From Odobenus rosmarus divergens (Eukaryota; Chordata; Mammalia; Carnivora; Odobenidae), in assembly GCF_000321225.1 (NCBI RefSeq), contig NW_004450276.1, forward strand, positions 6,480,801 through 6,544,800: 64,000 bases of DNA, given 5' to 3'. Position 1 is the first letter of the stretch. Every line of letters begins with the position of its first letter. Position numbers and translations under genes: made by a program. Positions 1 to 11,370 of this stretch are shown here, one piece after another. The notes below the pieces were generated by a model. It was given only the letters and a program-made list of their open reading frames with translations. It ran no database searches and was not told where the DNA came from.

Positions 1-614
1 CGTGTAAGAGAAGAAGGGCAGAGGGATTTGGGGTTCTGTGGGAGCAAAGGAAACCTGAAGCCGGGGCTGTCAGAGCAGAGCCGAGGCAGTAAATGACACA
101 GTGGAGAGGCCCTTGTAATTCCAGGCACATTCACGAAGATGCATGCCACTTCGGGTTCACCCCGGCAGGATTACCGCATGTGACAGGGAAAACTTAATCC
201 TAGCTCATAAACCTCTGGGCACCCTCTACTCTATTACTAAGCTCGCTTGTGAATTTCACAGGCACTAGGGACGCATTTAGATTGGATCAAGTTTTAAAAA
301 GGGCAACCAGATTGGTTAAAAGACCTAAGGGTTTACCGAAAGGCTCAAGAGGCAAAGGCAGATCCTTAGCAGGGCAGCTGCTGTAGGAATCCAACACTGG
401 TCTATGCATACCCACCCCCAAGTGTCTGTGAGGGGCAGAGTGTGTGGGAGCACCACGAGGGTGCTGGAGACGCGAATCCTGACGTTGCGGATCCTGGCTC
501 CGCGCCCTACTTGCCAGGGCCCAGGCCAGGCTTCTGGACCTCTCCAGGCGGGGGCCTCAGGCGCCGGACGGGGAACACGCCCCGCAGCACCAGCAGCTGT
601 AGGTACTGTGCTAA

Positions 615-845
615 TAGGCATTTCACCTGCATCCATTCATTTAAATGCCTCGTCCTGTTTATTCTTCACAACAATCCTAACTATTACCCTTAGAGTCACA
701 CCGACAAGCAAACTGAGTTCAGAGAGATTATGCAGGTTAACTAAGGTCTTAACTCTCACAGGCTGGCAAGCGCAACTAGGTAGCCAGTTCTCACGTGGAG
801 ACGCGAACCCAGGCTGCCTGATGCTTCGTCATTCGGCTGCGGTGG
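615..845 (+). mobile_element. MIR-like ancient SINE
   Basis: The layout matches the MIR family: a segment ending in TTATTCTTCACAACAATCCT, then a region like the MIR core with AAACTGAG and GAGAGATTATGCAGGTTAA, then the GCGAACCCAGGCTGCCTGATG end. It is highly diverged. The family is shared by mammals and has no diagnostic value for species. Confidence 0.6.
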
Positions 846-1084
846 GTTGTTCCGAGAACTCCGCCGACACCCATGTGACACACTTAGCTAGCGAGCGCCG
901 CTTGCTGTCATTGCCACCGTCGATGTGAACTTTCAACGAACTGTATGGATTTAAAGCAGGTTGAGAGACTGCATACAAAACCTTTTCTTAAAAAAAAGAA
1001 CTTTGTTCTTTTCTACCAAGAGCTAGGTGACACCGATAGTCACATGACAGTGATTCACACTCAAGAAAACCTTACTGCTTAGCT

Positions 1085-1300
1085 TTTAAAAAAAATTTTA
1101 AATTTTAATTTCCAGTCAACAGAGTGTCATATTAGTTTCAGGTGTACGATAGAGTGATCCAACAATTCTATACGTCACTCAGTGCTCATCACGGTAGATG
1201 TACGCTTTCTCCCCATCACCTGTTTTCCCCATCCCCCCCGTCCGCTAACCATCTGTTTGTTCTCTATAGTTGAGTCTGTTTCTTGGTTTGTCTTTTTTCT
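1085..1300 (-). mobile_element. LINE-1 3' end fragment
   Basis: The plus strand reads ATTAGTTTCAGGTGTAC, CAACAATTCTATAC and CCCCATCACCTG in order. The same series is seen in the longer L1 fragment at 16635-17252. It corresponds to an L1 3' untranslated end lying in minus orientation. It is 5'-truncated after about 215 bp. Confidence 0.75.
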
Positions 1301-1712
1301 TTTTTATTGCTTAGCTTTTAGAACAATTTCAATACATCCCTCTGATAATGAGAAGTATTTATATTTAAACGCATTTTTTTTTTTTAAGTGGAGAAAACTA
1401 CTAGGCTGTGAATTAATGAACTTATGCACTCTCGGTGTACATGGCCCACAAAGGTGAGGTCTGCAGAGCAGCATGGAAGTAACTGCGGGTAGCAATCGAG
1501 TCCACCCTTTGCTTTGCAACACTGGATTATCTGCACTTAGGAGAGCTTTGAAAGCCTCGAAGCCACTGGTCTGGTCTTTAATGGGTGTCTTTCATACCCT
1601 TTCTAGTTCAATGCAGAACCAGCCAGAGGGCGGAGGAAACCACCAGAGCTAAAGACATCAGCTCAGAATCGCTTCTTAACTGCGGACGCTCCGAGGCTGG
1701 CTCCAAGCCAGT

Positions 1713-1740
1713 GGTCAGCAACCTTTCTGAAGTGGTAGTA
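1713..1740 (+). repeat. 28-bp direct repeat, copy 1
   Basis: The 28-base segment, beginning GGTCAGCAACC and ending GTGGTAGTA, occurs again without mismatch at 2789-2816 in the same orientation. The flanking sequences are unrelated. Confidence 0.8.
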
Positions 1741-2294
1741 GGTTAAGTCTTTATTTATTCCCTCTGAATTAAGTTCTCCTGGCCAGTTTCGTGGAGACTG
1801 GGAGGCTCCGAGTGTGATGGGGGAATTGCAGTACCACACAAGGTGCTTGCTGGGAGGCGATGCCAAGAAAGACGAGCTCTATCACCCTCGCCCATCCCCC
1901 CTTGCCCTGGGCCAGGACTCCTGCCTGGGGGCCTCTGGGAGCTGCTCCCACGCCCTAGCTAGCCGAGGGAGGCTGTGTACAACCAAACTCAGAGTAGAGT
2001 CCAGGCAGAGTTACTTTCCCTTTGGAATGAGGTAATTCTATTGGGGTGGACTGGACGCAAAATGACATTCACCTCTACTAATGCAACATATAAGTGCACA
2101 AAGGTATCCAAAGGCATAAGCAGACACCATTCCCCTTGCCACCTATCCATCGTGTGGATAAAATTAGCAGGATGCATATCCCTCACACTTTCCTGCGGGG
2201 TGATGCCAGACCCCAGGTCCATTCGGCAGGGCCCAGCACGGGACACAGACTGAAGTGTCAGGTTCTGAGCACAAACTGGATCCAAGCTGCCGGG

Positions 2295-2470
2295 GTTACA
2301 GCTCAACTCCTCCGATTATTAGCTGTGCGGCTTTGAGCCAGTTACTTGACCTCTCTGTGCCTTGGTTTCCTCTTTAAATAGCAAACAGCACTGCTGTGAG
2401 CATTACTTGAGTTCATACGCCTATAAAGCTTAGGGCAGTGCTTGCCACGTGGAGGGTTATATACAAACAT
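2295..2470 (+). mobile_element. MIR-like ancient SINE
   Basis: Typical MIR words appear in order: TAGCTGTGCGGCTTTGAGCC, AGTTACTTGACCTCTCTG, TGCCTTGGTTTCC, then GCAGTGCTTGCCACGTGG. The copy is old and diverged. Confidence 0.65.
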
Positions 2471-2788
2471 CATCGTCAGTGTTACTTGTTGGTCATATTC
2501 TCAAGTATGGCTTGTGTAGCCAGAGAAAAACTCATTGCTGATAAATCCAGAGCAAGATTTTTAAAAAGTTTGGCATATTTAACATTTTTATACTAGCTGT
2601 GATGTTCTGAACCAGCTGTTTAATCTGTCCCTCACGAGTCTATACCCTTCATTAATAAGAAACATACTATGTAACAATATTGGTCATGGTCAGAAATGGT
2701 TTATGTGTAACTCAACACAAATGAACATGACCCTGAGAGTCAGGATATACACCCCACTGTGTCAGAAGATAATGTGTGTGAAGATAAC

Positions 2789-2816
2789 GGTCAGCAACCT
2801 TTCTGAAGTGGTAGTA
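2789..2816 (+). repeat. 28-bp direct repeat, copy 2
   Basis: This is an exact copy of the segment at 1713-1740. It sits inside a local run of GATAACC-like words (AAGATAAC before it, GGATAACC and AAGATAACC after it), as if it had been dropped into that run. Confidence 0.8.
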
Positions 2817-3095
2817 TAACCACTGAGGATAACCTGAAGATAACCAACACGTGGATATTTTACATGTATAAATGCTTTTGAATATAAGTAATAACTTATT
2901 ATGCCCTTGGGTTCAATAAAAGACATAAGTGATCTCTAAGGACAGATTTGGCCAGGGCTTTGAGATTAAAAAAAAGGAAAAAGTATGCAGAACTAACAAC
3001 AACAAAGTTTAGAACTCTCAGTTTTAGAAATGAACATGTGCTTCTGTGGCCAGAAATTTCAGATCCTGGGAGGGGATTTTTTTTTTTTTTTTTTA

Positions 3096-3337
3096 AATTC
3101 AAGACCTACTGTACATGCGTGTTCTGGTACTTGTTGCCATAAAAATGATGCCACTATTGTTGTGACATAACCTCTTTATTATGCTAATGCACATCACACT
3201 ATGTGTCAAGCTGAAATCGAAGGGGACGGGACTCGTGTGCACCTATATAAGCACTAAATATTTGAAATGACAGTTTCAAAACTTGTCAGGAACAAGTTGA
3301 AAGTATGGGAAATTAAAACAGTTGTAATGATTCAGAC
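3096..3337 (-). repeat. 245-bp paired repeat, copy 1 (possible retroposed sequence)
   Basis: This segment is about 95% identical to 7886-8131. Read on the minus strand it ends in a run of about 18 A after CTTGAATTT, with an AATAAAG word roughly 80 bases before the tail, as in a reverse-transcribed RNA. It contains the inverted repeat TTTGAAA/TTTCAAA around a 6-base loop. I do not recognise the family. Clear target-site duplications were not found. Confidence 0.75.
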
Positions 3338-5316
3338 AAGAAGGCAAAGGGTAGAAAGGAGATTAACAAACAAAACAAAACAAGGTATTAGAACTGCCCT
3401 TCTAATATAAAAATAGTTAGCACTTTTAATAAAAACTTTAAGATTCCAAATTAGTAAAAATTTTGCAGATTCTCTGAAAACAAATCCAAAAATAAATGTT
3501 TAGCAAAAAAACTTACATCTTGTTTCAGATGGAAGTTAACCTGTTGGTTACATATAAATATTTACCTACTTCACTAAGGGCTCTGTGATGTGATATATGA
3601 CTGCTGTCATGTGCATGGAGTTTAGTAATACTGCCTATGTTAAGGGCTAGTAAAGCCAGAGAAATGATATAGAAGTCTTATTTTATGAGGAAAAAAAATC
3701 AAATTATCTCTTAGAGGATTCAGAAAGAATTTTTTAAAAAAATCACAAATACTTGAAATCTGTATTCAGAGTCAAAAACGTACCTTCATATACACAGAAT
3801 TCAAATGAAAATGATACTGGGTTTTATTATTGTGCTACAATTAAATTATACTAAAAGAGTCTATTGTATTTTATATTGCCACTACCAATAGGAAAGTAAA
3901 AAATACATGTATACTCAAAATGCACAGAGCCAAAATTTACATAATACAGAGCCACGTTTTATTTTCGCCTGGACGGAAACCCTAACAGGAAAATGGAACG
4001 TACTCCTGTCACACTTGTGTGTTTAATGCAAACAGGATTTTGGCACCAGAAGGTTTCAATGCAAAGGATAATGCATAGCATAGTTCTCTGTGATTAAAGG
4101 ACTTGTATATACTTCAGAAAGAAATGAATTTTTGTTCGATGTGCTCATTTGGCAACCCATTTTTAAAGTCTAATTGTAAGCCTTGATGTCAAAGATTGCC
4201 GCCTGGTGTCCCTTTGATGGGCTGTATTGTCACACTTGGAGCTGAATACACAACATAAAAACGTACTAATTATTGTCTCATATTGGGGACTGCTTATTTT
4301 CCTGATTTGTTATTCCAAGCTCACCTAAATGAAAATTAAAAGAAAGAATAAAACCCCCTTCAGCAGGCCTTCCAACACACTTCATAAAAATCAGTCTGTG
4401 GGGCTGAAAATATACTCTCCAGAAATATTTCTGTGAGGGAGAGAATTTTAGGTAATCCCTACTTTGGAGCTAGGATAAAGATAATTTGATTGAATAACAT
4501 CATATATGTGGTATCAATTTTAGGGTAATAAGAGATGTTGTTAGAGATTTATAATAAAATCAGTTCTGCTTCTCAAAACATCCAAGCCACAAATTTGATA
4601 CACAAAAAGGCAAATTAGTGAATATGGGTAGAGTTCATACAGAAGTAGCAAAGATAACAGGTGCTCTCACAAAAAGTGCATGTAACAACCTTCTTTAACT
4701 AAGTGGAATGTCTATGCAAGTTCATGGCTTGGAAAATGATCCAACAGCTCATTACTACCTTGTAATTTCCACAATGAGAGTGGATACATTTGTGACCAGC
4801 ATCTGCATGTGAAAGGTTCATTTTTACTTTGAACTTGTCTATGTGTAAATGTAGAAAGAGAATATACTTCAACACACTTGTGAAACCGGGCTGCAATTAA
4901 GTCGCACAAAACCGGGGAAGCCCCAGTGTGATTTTGCCGCTTAGAACTCTGCTGGGGCGGGCAGTGCCCAGCTGTTGGTTATTTATTTTCCCTAAGATTT
5001 TCAAGCTAATATTTAAAATGTGAAATATACTGCTTTTCAAATATTGTCATACTTTCCAAAATGTAATGGCCCTTTAACTCTAAGTGGTCAGTATCAATGG
5101 GGACAGTTTGGTTTTCCTCCACGGGCTGTGACGTCACAGTTACCCTGCATGCAGGACCCACAAAATAGGTTGTTACGATCTGACTGGAAGATTCTGTTGT
5201 ACGGATGCTGATGTTGATAAGAAACCTCAGAGTCTGAAAACTTAAGAAATGACCAAGTACTATATGGTTTCTGGTTTAATACTAACCTAGTGAACATCAC
5301 AATTTTATTATTTTAT

Positions 5317-5484
5317 TTTAGTCTTACTTTTTTTAGAGAGGGGATGGGGTGGAGAGAGAATCTTTAGCAGACTTCATGCCCAGCGCAGAGCCTGATGCGG
5401 GGTTCAATCTTCCCACCCTGAGATCATGACCTGAGCTGAAATCAAGAGTTGGACATTTAACCGACTGAGCCACCCAGGCGCCCC
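5317..5484 (-). mobile_element. Carnivore SINE (SINEC), minus orientation
   Basis: The plus strand shows the reverse complement of the element, ending in GAGCCACCCAGGCGCC. The flanks carry a target duplication: CACAATTTTATTATTTTA at 5298-5315 and CACAATTTTGTTATTTTA at 5485-5502. It is sense with respect to the PIP4K2A transcript. Confidence 0.92.
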
Positions 5485-6109
5485 CACAATTTTGTTATTT
5501 TAAAAAACATGCATCTGCAGCCCCTTGGCTTAAATTCAGGCCCCATTCTAAATTTTGAAGTTTTCTTTCCACCCCGACTCTTTCTGGAACCAACTGAATA
5601 AGAGTTGTCAGCTTAAAAAAAAAAAATCCCCATATCTAACAGCACTGCTCCTTGTGTGCTTGGGGTGGATACCAGGGGTTGAATTCATCCCAGAGACATA
5701 AAAATGAACTGAAGGCAACTGAGAGTTTCCACGCCACTGGAAGCCAGACGGGCCTGAGGACTTTAATGCTGTCGCCTGGGAGGTGCTCCCAAGAGCCACT
5801 GCATGTTACCCCCTCTTTTTCATGTGCCACTCGTAGCAAATTCCAAATGAGTTGAATCTTAAAAACTCCACTTCCCAGACTAACCCCTATGGTTTACATT
5901 ATAGGGTTCTTAAGGCTTGCCCCGACATCCGGTGATACGATATGACAGTTCCAAACATTCTTCCCATGAGTCTTCGCAATCACTTTCACCCATACCTGGA
6001 ACAGACAGGATTTGAGTGACTGTCAAGTCCAGGACTTCTCAAAGTCCAGTCCCCTGCTGATCTGCACCTCCGCAGGAGGGGAGAGCTTTGTTTGAAACAA
6101 GAGATTCTG

Positions 6110-6305
6110 GGGCGCCTGGGTGGCTCAGTTGGTTAAGCGACTGCCTTCGGCTCAGGTCATGATCCTGGAGTCCCGGGATCGAGTCCCATGTCGGGCTCCC
6201 CGCTCAGCAGGGAGTCTGCTTCTCCCTCTGACCCTCTTCCCTCTCGTGCTCTCTATCTCTCATTCTCTCTCTCTCTCAAATAAATAAAATCTTAAAAAAA
6301 AAAAA
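6110..6305 (+). mobile_element. Carnivore SINE (SINEC), plus orientation
   Basis: Complete copy: GGGCGCCTGGGTGGCTCAG head, CT-rich part, and AAATAAATAAAATCTT followed by an A-tail. Target duplication: GAAACAAGAGATTCTG at 6094-6109 and GAAACAAAGAGATTCTG at 6306-6322. It is antisense to the gene. Confidence 0.95.
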
Positions 6306-6772
6306 GAAACAAAGAGATTCTGACGCTGAAGCAGAACCAGTTGACACAATCACGTCTTTTCATCTTATGAAGGATGACAAGGTGAAATGATTTATCCCCA
6401 ACCCCCGAACTTCCACTGATGCCAGAACAGGGGCTGGGACTCTGATCCACGACTGCTGTTTGGGGCCCTTCCCCCGAGAAGCCCCTTTTATAAAACATCT
6501 CTGGGCCACGAGGCAGATGTTACCCGCGTTGCTTTTAACAGCAGGGTCTGAGGAACAGGCCCTGCTTCTGCCCCGACGGGAAGCTATTCCTTGCACTGTG
6601 GGGGCTGGAATCGGCGTTTCTAGCACTGGCTGGCAAAGGGAAATGATTCGCTTCCATCTGGGAAGAAAAGGGATTTTACAGAAGAAGGTTCAAGCATGAG
6701 TTGAGTTTGGGGCGTAAAAGCTGCGATCACCTCGTTTTTAACTGATCATCAGGTGACGGCGGGAAGATTCCC

Positions 6773-6786
6773 GGGGGGGGGGGGGG
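6773..6786 (+). repeat. G-run, quadruplex-prone
   Basis: Fourteen consecutive G are followed after a single C by GGGG. On the PIP4K2A transcript this is a C-run; the G-rich strand is the non-template strand for any plus-strand transcription. Confidence 0.8.
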
Positions 6787-7100
6787 CGGGGACAGGACAC
6801 GCCGCTGTGCTTGTGTCCCTTATTGTCCCAGTAGCTTTGTCACCTTGCCTTTAACTGCATCCCAAAGAGCCCGCGAGAGGGCTTCATTAATTGTAATTTG
6901 TTACCATTTAAAGATTACAAAAGAAATGCTGAAAACTGGTTTGGGAAAGCACTTCTCGATGTAAGGGTATTAATGATCAATTCTCCCGAACCTTCACTCT
7001 GTAATAGGTAAAATGTCCGAGATGGTGACAGTCACTTAATTGCTAGTGCAATTCACAATGCCTAAGAATGGACAAGGCGGCTTTCTGCGGCTCACTAGCC

Positions 7101-7325
7101 ACGCGTCAACGATCATCGCGGACAGTCACACAAACGCCGATCCCGCGACAGCTGTTTCCTGTCACGTGGCTCCCACGCGTCAACAACGATCATCGCCGAC
7201 AGTCACATAAACGCCGATCCCGCGGCAGCTGTTTCCTGTCACGTGGCTCCCACGCGTCAACGATCATCGCCGACAGTCACATAAACGCCGATCCCGCCGC
7301 AGCTGTTTCCTGTCATGTGGCTCCC
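7101..7325 (+). repeat. CpG-rich 74-bp minisatellite, three copies
   Basis: The three tandem units are 7101-7174 (74 bp), 7175-7251 (77 bp, with a 3-bp AAC insertion) and 7252-7325 (74 bp). Each begins ACGCGTCAAC, contains CGATCATCGC-like and AACGCCGATCCCGC segments and CAGCTGTTTCCTGTCA, and ends GTGGCTCCC. Units 1 and 2 carry CACGTG; unit 3 has CATGTG. The units are only a few substitutions apart. No unique spacers lie between them, so this is not a CRISPR array. Confidence 0.95.
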
Positions 7326-7885
7326 AAGGAGCAGCTTAGATGTTAAAAGGAATCTTCATCTAGTGACCCAGTGAGTCCATTACACAGGCTCTGCTTTACC
7401 TCATAAAATCAGACACGAGTTTTGAGGAGAAGTGTGCAGAACGATGAACAAAATGCGTATTTGTGTAAATCCCCAGGACTGTCTCTCTCAAGAACCTGGA
7501 ATCTTCAAAGAGTCAGGTCAAATCCCCCAGAAATCAAGTGAGTCTGGTTATGTTTTCTTTTACTTCCCGGGGCTCCCTGCTGCGTCGCTTGCTTGCTGGC
7601 GGCATGCTAAGACTGTCCTTTGTAAAAAGCAGCCTGCTCAGCTATAATTACTAATTTGATGTCACAGTGGAATCGGGGCACAGCTGTGGAAAGATCGACC
7701 ACCAGGGAGATTCGCGTTTCTCTGTCTCATTTAGAGGCGGCTAAACTGCTGGAGCCATGAATGGAAGATGCCCTTCCATTAAAAAGGAAAGAATTAAAGA
7801 ATAAAACAAGTCATAGCAGCTGTCAGATTTTGACAATGGTTTTAAAAATGAAAAAAAAAAAAACCACTTCTTTTTTTTTAAAAAA

Positions 7886-8131
7886 AAATTCAAGACCTCT
7901 GTACATGTGTGTTCTGGTACTTGTTGCCATAAAAGTGATGCCACTATTGTTGCGACATAACCTCTTTATTATGCTAATGCAAGTCACACTAATTATGTGT
8001 CAAGCTGAAATCGAAGGGGACGGGACTCGTGTGCACCTATATAAGCACTAAATATTTGAAATGACGGTTTCAAAACTTGTCATGAAGAAGTTGAAAGTAT
8101 GGGAAATTAAAACAGTTGTAATGACTCAGAC
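7886..8131 (-). repeat. 245-bp paired repeat, copy 2
   Basis: This is the second copy of the segment at 3096-3337, in the same orientation and 4.8 kb away. Differences are about ten substitutions and two small indels, including a four-base indel in the CACTAATTATGTG region. The minus-strand 3' end again runs into A-rich sequence. The TTTGAAA/TTTCAAA inverted repeat is kept. Confidence 0.75.
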
Positions 8132-9159
8132 GAAAGGAAGATTCACAATTGAGATGACTAATTAAGCCATGTCAGTGGAGATTCTTTATGAAAATTATCC
8201 TTTGCACCATGACAATCATTTCTTACAGAACACAGTTGCCCAGGGATAGAAATGAAAAGATTCTTGGCAGATCGTGGGATTTCATTCATAAAAGGCGAAA
8301 ATGTAGAAAATAAGTATTTTTAGCCTTAAGAGTGATTGTTTTGATAACATTTATGGTTTTATTGTGAAGACAAAGAATAGCATGCTTTCTTGGAAGAGGA
8401 AAAATGTTAACTGCTCATGGAAAGAAAACCTGAAAATTGACAGAAGGAGAAAGGCAAAGATATTTTTTGGAACTTAAAAAACCCCAATGTTTTTAGGAGT
8501 TCAGCACCATTATATACATTTCATTTATTTTTACGTATTACAGTTTAGTGACTGTTACCTCAGTTGCGGCCAGATTATAAACAAACTGCCTATCAGAGCC
8601 ATGATGCCCTCCTACCCACGCAGGCAGGCGGAGTCTCCATCGATTACACATTCTAATGACTTTTACTTCCTCATCTATAAGGTATTTCCTCTTGACCCTG
8701 CCCCGCGAGCACCTGTAAACTAGAAGGGCAGGTGGGTGGCCTTTTGGAGCTGCTCCTTCTGGAAGCAGAGCTATCACGAGCCCCGAGCTCCAAAGGAAGC
8801 AGAGAGCACTGGATTCTTCCTCAGGGCAATGGCGTAGATGACTTTAATGTTTACCCGGTGTAAGATACAGTGACGTCGACTGTAGTTACAAACATGCCGA
8901 AAACCTCAAATGGAGGAAATGTGAATTGGTTGTTTTGCCAACACGGTAGGAAAAGAAACGATTTATTTCACGACTTTTGAAAATTTTTAAATCAAGACTC
9001 AGAATGAACGGCTCTCGTACCGTATTTAACTCCAAAACATTGTTTTTGTCAATGCAGGGAATGCTTCATGATTCACGGTATTGCTATGAATTTTTGGTAA
9101 TAGGCCCTTTAAAAAAAGGAGATTGAGAAGTGCCAGTCACTCAGAGGGTAACAGCACCG

Positions 9160-9385
9160 TGGTCAGAAACATGAGCCCTGGGCTGGAAGCCTGACTCCAT
9201 CACGTCCTAAGTGGGGGGCTCTGGACAGGTTACCAAACCTGTCTGTGAAGTAACCTCATTTACTCAAAGGAAGTAATAATGGCTCCAACCTCATAAGATG
9301 GTTGGAAGGATGACATGACTTGATTCACGTAAAATGTAAAACACTGGCACGTAGTATACACTCAACAAATGTCAGATATTACTAC
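9160..9385 (+). mobile_element. MIR-like ancient SINE
   Basis: MIR-type order is visible: GGACAGGTTACCAAACCTGTCTG, CTCATAAGATGGTTGGAAGGAT, AAAACACTGGCACGTAGTA and CACTCAACAAATG, quoted in shortened form. It is strongly diverged. Confidence 0.6.
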
Positions 9386-10744
9386 TGGCCTTTCTAAATC
9401 CCAAGACATCACAATTAACAGTAAAAAAAAAAAAAATAACCCCCAGATGAAGGTAAGGTTTCACCTCTGCCACTGACTACGTGAAAGAGCACGGGAACTG
9501 AAGCTCATGGGTCTCCCATCTGTCGCGGTGTGAGGTGGGGAAGGTCCTTCCCATTGCTGACTTCTCTAAGCCCACCTCCAGGGGAGATGTTTTGAGGAAC
9601 AATTCAGTACAGGATAAAAGCATCCTCAGTAGACTCCGCAGAAAAGTGGGTTTCTATTAGACAAATTCTATAATTTCATTCTTTGCACAGAAACCTATAC
9701 CCACAAAGGGCTCAGCATTTTTGGTGAGGCGGGCAGTGGAAATGGGGTGGGTGCCATGGGTTTCTGGAAAGTGTGTGGTCCTACAGGCAGAGCAGTGGGG
9801 GGAGGGATAGGCAACTGGATGGTCTGCTTCTGATGAAATAGTACAGCCTCAAAGATGTCAAATATTTGTGGCTTTCCTTCATACATGGACTCACTTTATG
9901 ATTTTGGCTTCAGTAGCAACCACCCCATGGCCTCTAACTGTCTTTCTTGGCATTGTTTATTGTCAGAGTGGACCATGCCCCGGGTGATCAAACCTGAAAT
10001 AATGAAAATGAACAGAGTGGGGGGAAAAGGGTGGGGTCTGCCAGCAATAGTCTCGAGGGACTTGGGAACAAAGTAAACACAGAGCCACCAGCGTGGAGTA
10101 GTGAATGTCATCACCACCATAGTTCTTACTCAGGGGCTGGCTTCTTGTTATGATGCCGAAAAGTCTGTGTGGCTCCTCAAACAATCCAGATATTTTCTCC
10201 TAGGAGAAAATCCCAATCCTACTAAACCTCTGAGTTTCTCAGGGACTAAAACCTAAATACCCGCTAGGGTCTTGGGCACTTGGACGAAATGTTTAGTCAT
10301 AGAAACATGGAAGCCAGCAGTCCATTGTTTCTGCTTCTTTTGGCCAAAGCTGGTGCCTTCAGGGTGATTTATGTGGAGATCAGAAGTGGAAAAATATATT
10401 CACTAGTGCATAGTAAAAATACAAACGGTCAGAGAAGAATCTGCCATTTCCTTTTCCGTTCCTCACTTCATCCCCCACTGTGACCCGGCTTCTGCTCCAC
10501 CCACTGCCATGGAAAAGGTCACCGGAGAGTTCCCTGGTGGTAAGTCCACTGGATAATTCTCAGTGGTTCCTACCTGGCCTTGCAGAAGTATCTGATTCTG
10601 GGACAGTTCTCTTCCTCTGGTTTCTAGGATACAACTAGAGGGCAAGTCTCCCAAGACCAGGGGCATTATTCAAGGCAGTATTTCTCACAATGCTTGGAGA
10701 AATGCTTGCTCACAAGAGATACTCCCTAAATGTCTGAACAGATG

Positions 10745-11370
10745 ACCCAAACTTTCCTGGCTCGTCTGCTCATCTCCTGTCTCTTTGGCTGATCCTCTGC
10801 AGGACTGTCTCCTTTCACCCACTCCTTAAATGATGAAGTTCTTCTGGGCTGGTTCTAGACATACTTCTCTTCTATTCCGTACACTCATCCTGGGTGGCCA
10901 CAGCTACTTCCCTGTCTTGGCTGATCATCCTTCCTGTGAGGTTTTCCAAGCCCTATTTTCCCCAGCTGAAACCTCCCTGGAGCCTCTCGTGTCTACTGAC
11001 CACCTCTGTTCTAGCGTGTCCTTCCACTTGGCTCTCTCTTTCAGTGGAACCAACACACTCCCGCTGTCTGAACCAGACCCACGGGAGTCCTCCTGAACCC
11101 CACCCTCCCTCCACACACACACTCCCTGGCACTGTTCGCCTCCCACATCAAACCTCTGGCTTCTGTGGCTTCTTCCTAAATCTCCCTATAACCTTTCCTC
11201 CCTTCCACCATCCCAGCTCCGGCTACCACTCTATCCGAGCTATTCCAACAGCCTTTCCAAGTGGTGCAGCTTATGTCACCCTCCAGCTAAAGCGCCGGGT
11301 GCCCCGCTCTGTCCCCCTGCCCCCACCGAGTCAGTGCCACATGCTCCCTATTAAACCGCTTATCACATGA
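10745..11370 (+). mobile_element. L2 LINE remnant
   Basis: CT-rich sequence in the order expected for the 3' half of L2: TCATCTCCTGTCTCTTTGGC, then ACTCATCCTGGGTGGCC, then ACATCAAACCTCTGGCTTC-like segments. It gives spurious long plus-strand reading frames rich in S, P and T. Plus orientation. Confidence 0.55.

Noticed and set aside
404..928. 174-codon plus-strand open frame, with an overlapping second frame
   Set aside because: It runs through a MIR element and GC-rich sequence, is rich in S, T and R without domain character, and has no splice or promoter context.
3240..3262. TATATAA word in the 245-bp repeat as a promoter
   Set aside because: A lone TATA-like word without other promoter elements or a downstream transcript. 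It is duplicated simply because the whole segment is.
6110..6180. tRNA-like heads of the carnivore SINEs as possible tRNA genes
   Set aside because: They are tRNA-Lys-derived retroposon heads followed by CT-rich and A-rich SINE parts, with target duplications. They are not functional tRNA genes.
7101..7325. Possible CRISPR-like repeat array
   Set aside because: Only three head-to-tail units without unique spacers, in a mammalian intron; it is a minisatellite.
10894..11370. 158-codon plus-strand frame rich in S, T and P
   Set aside because: It lies in an L2 remnant; the CT-rich strand of L2 gives such frames.
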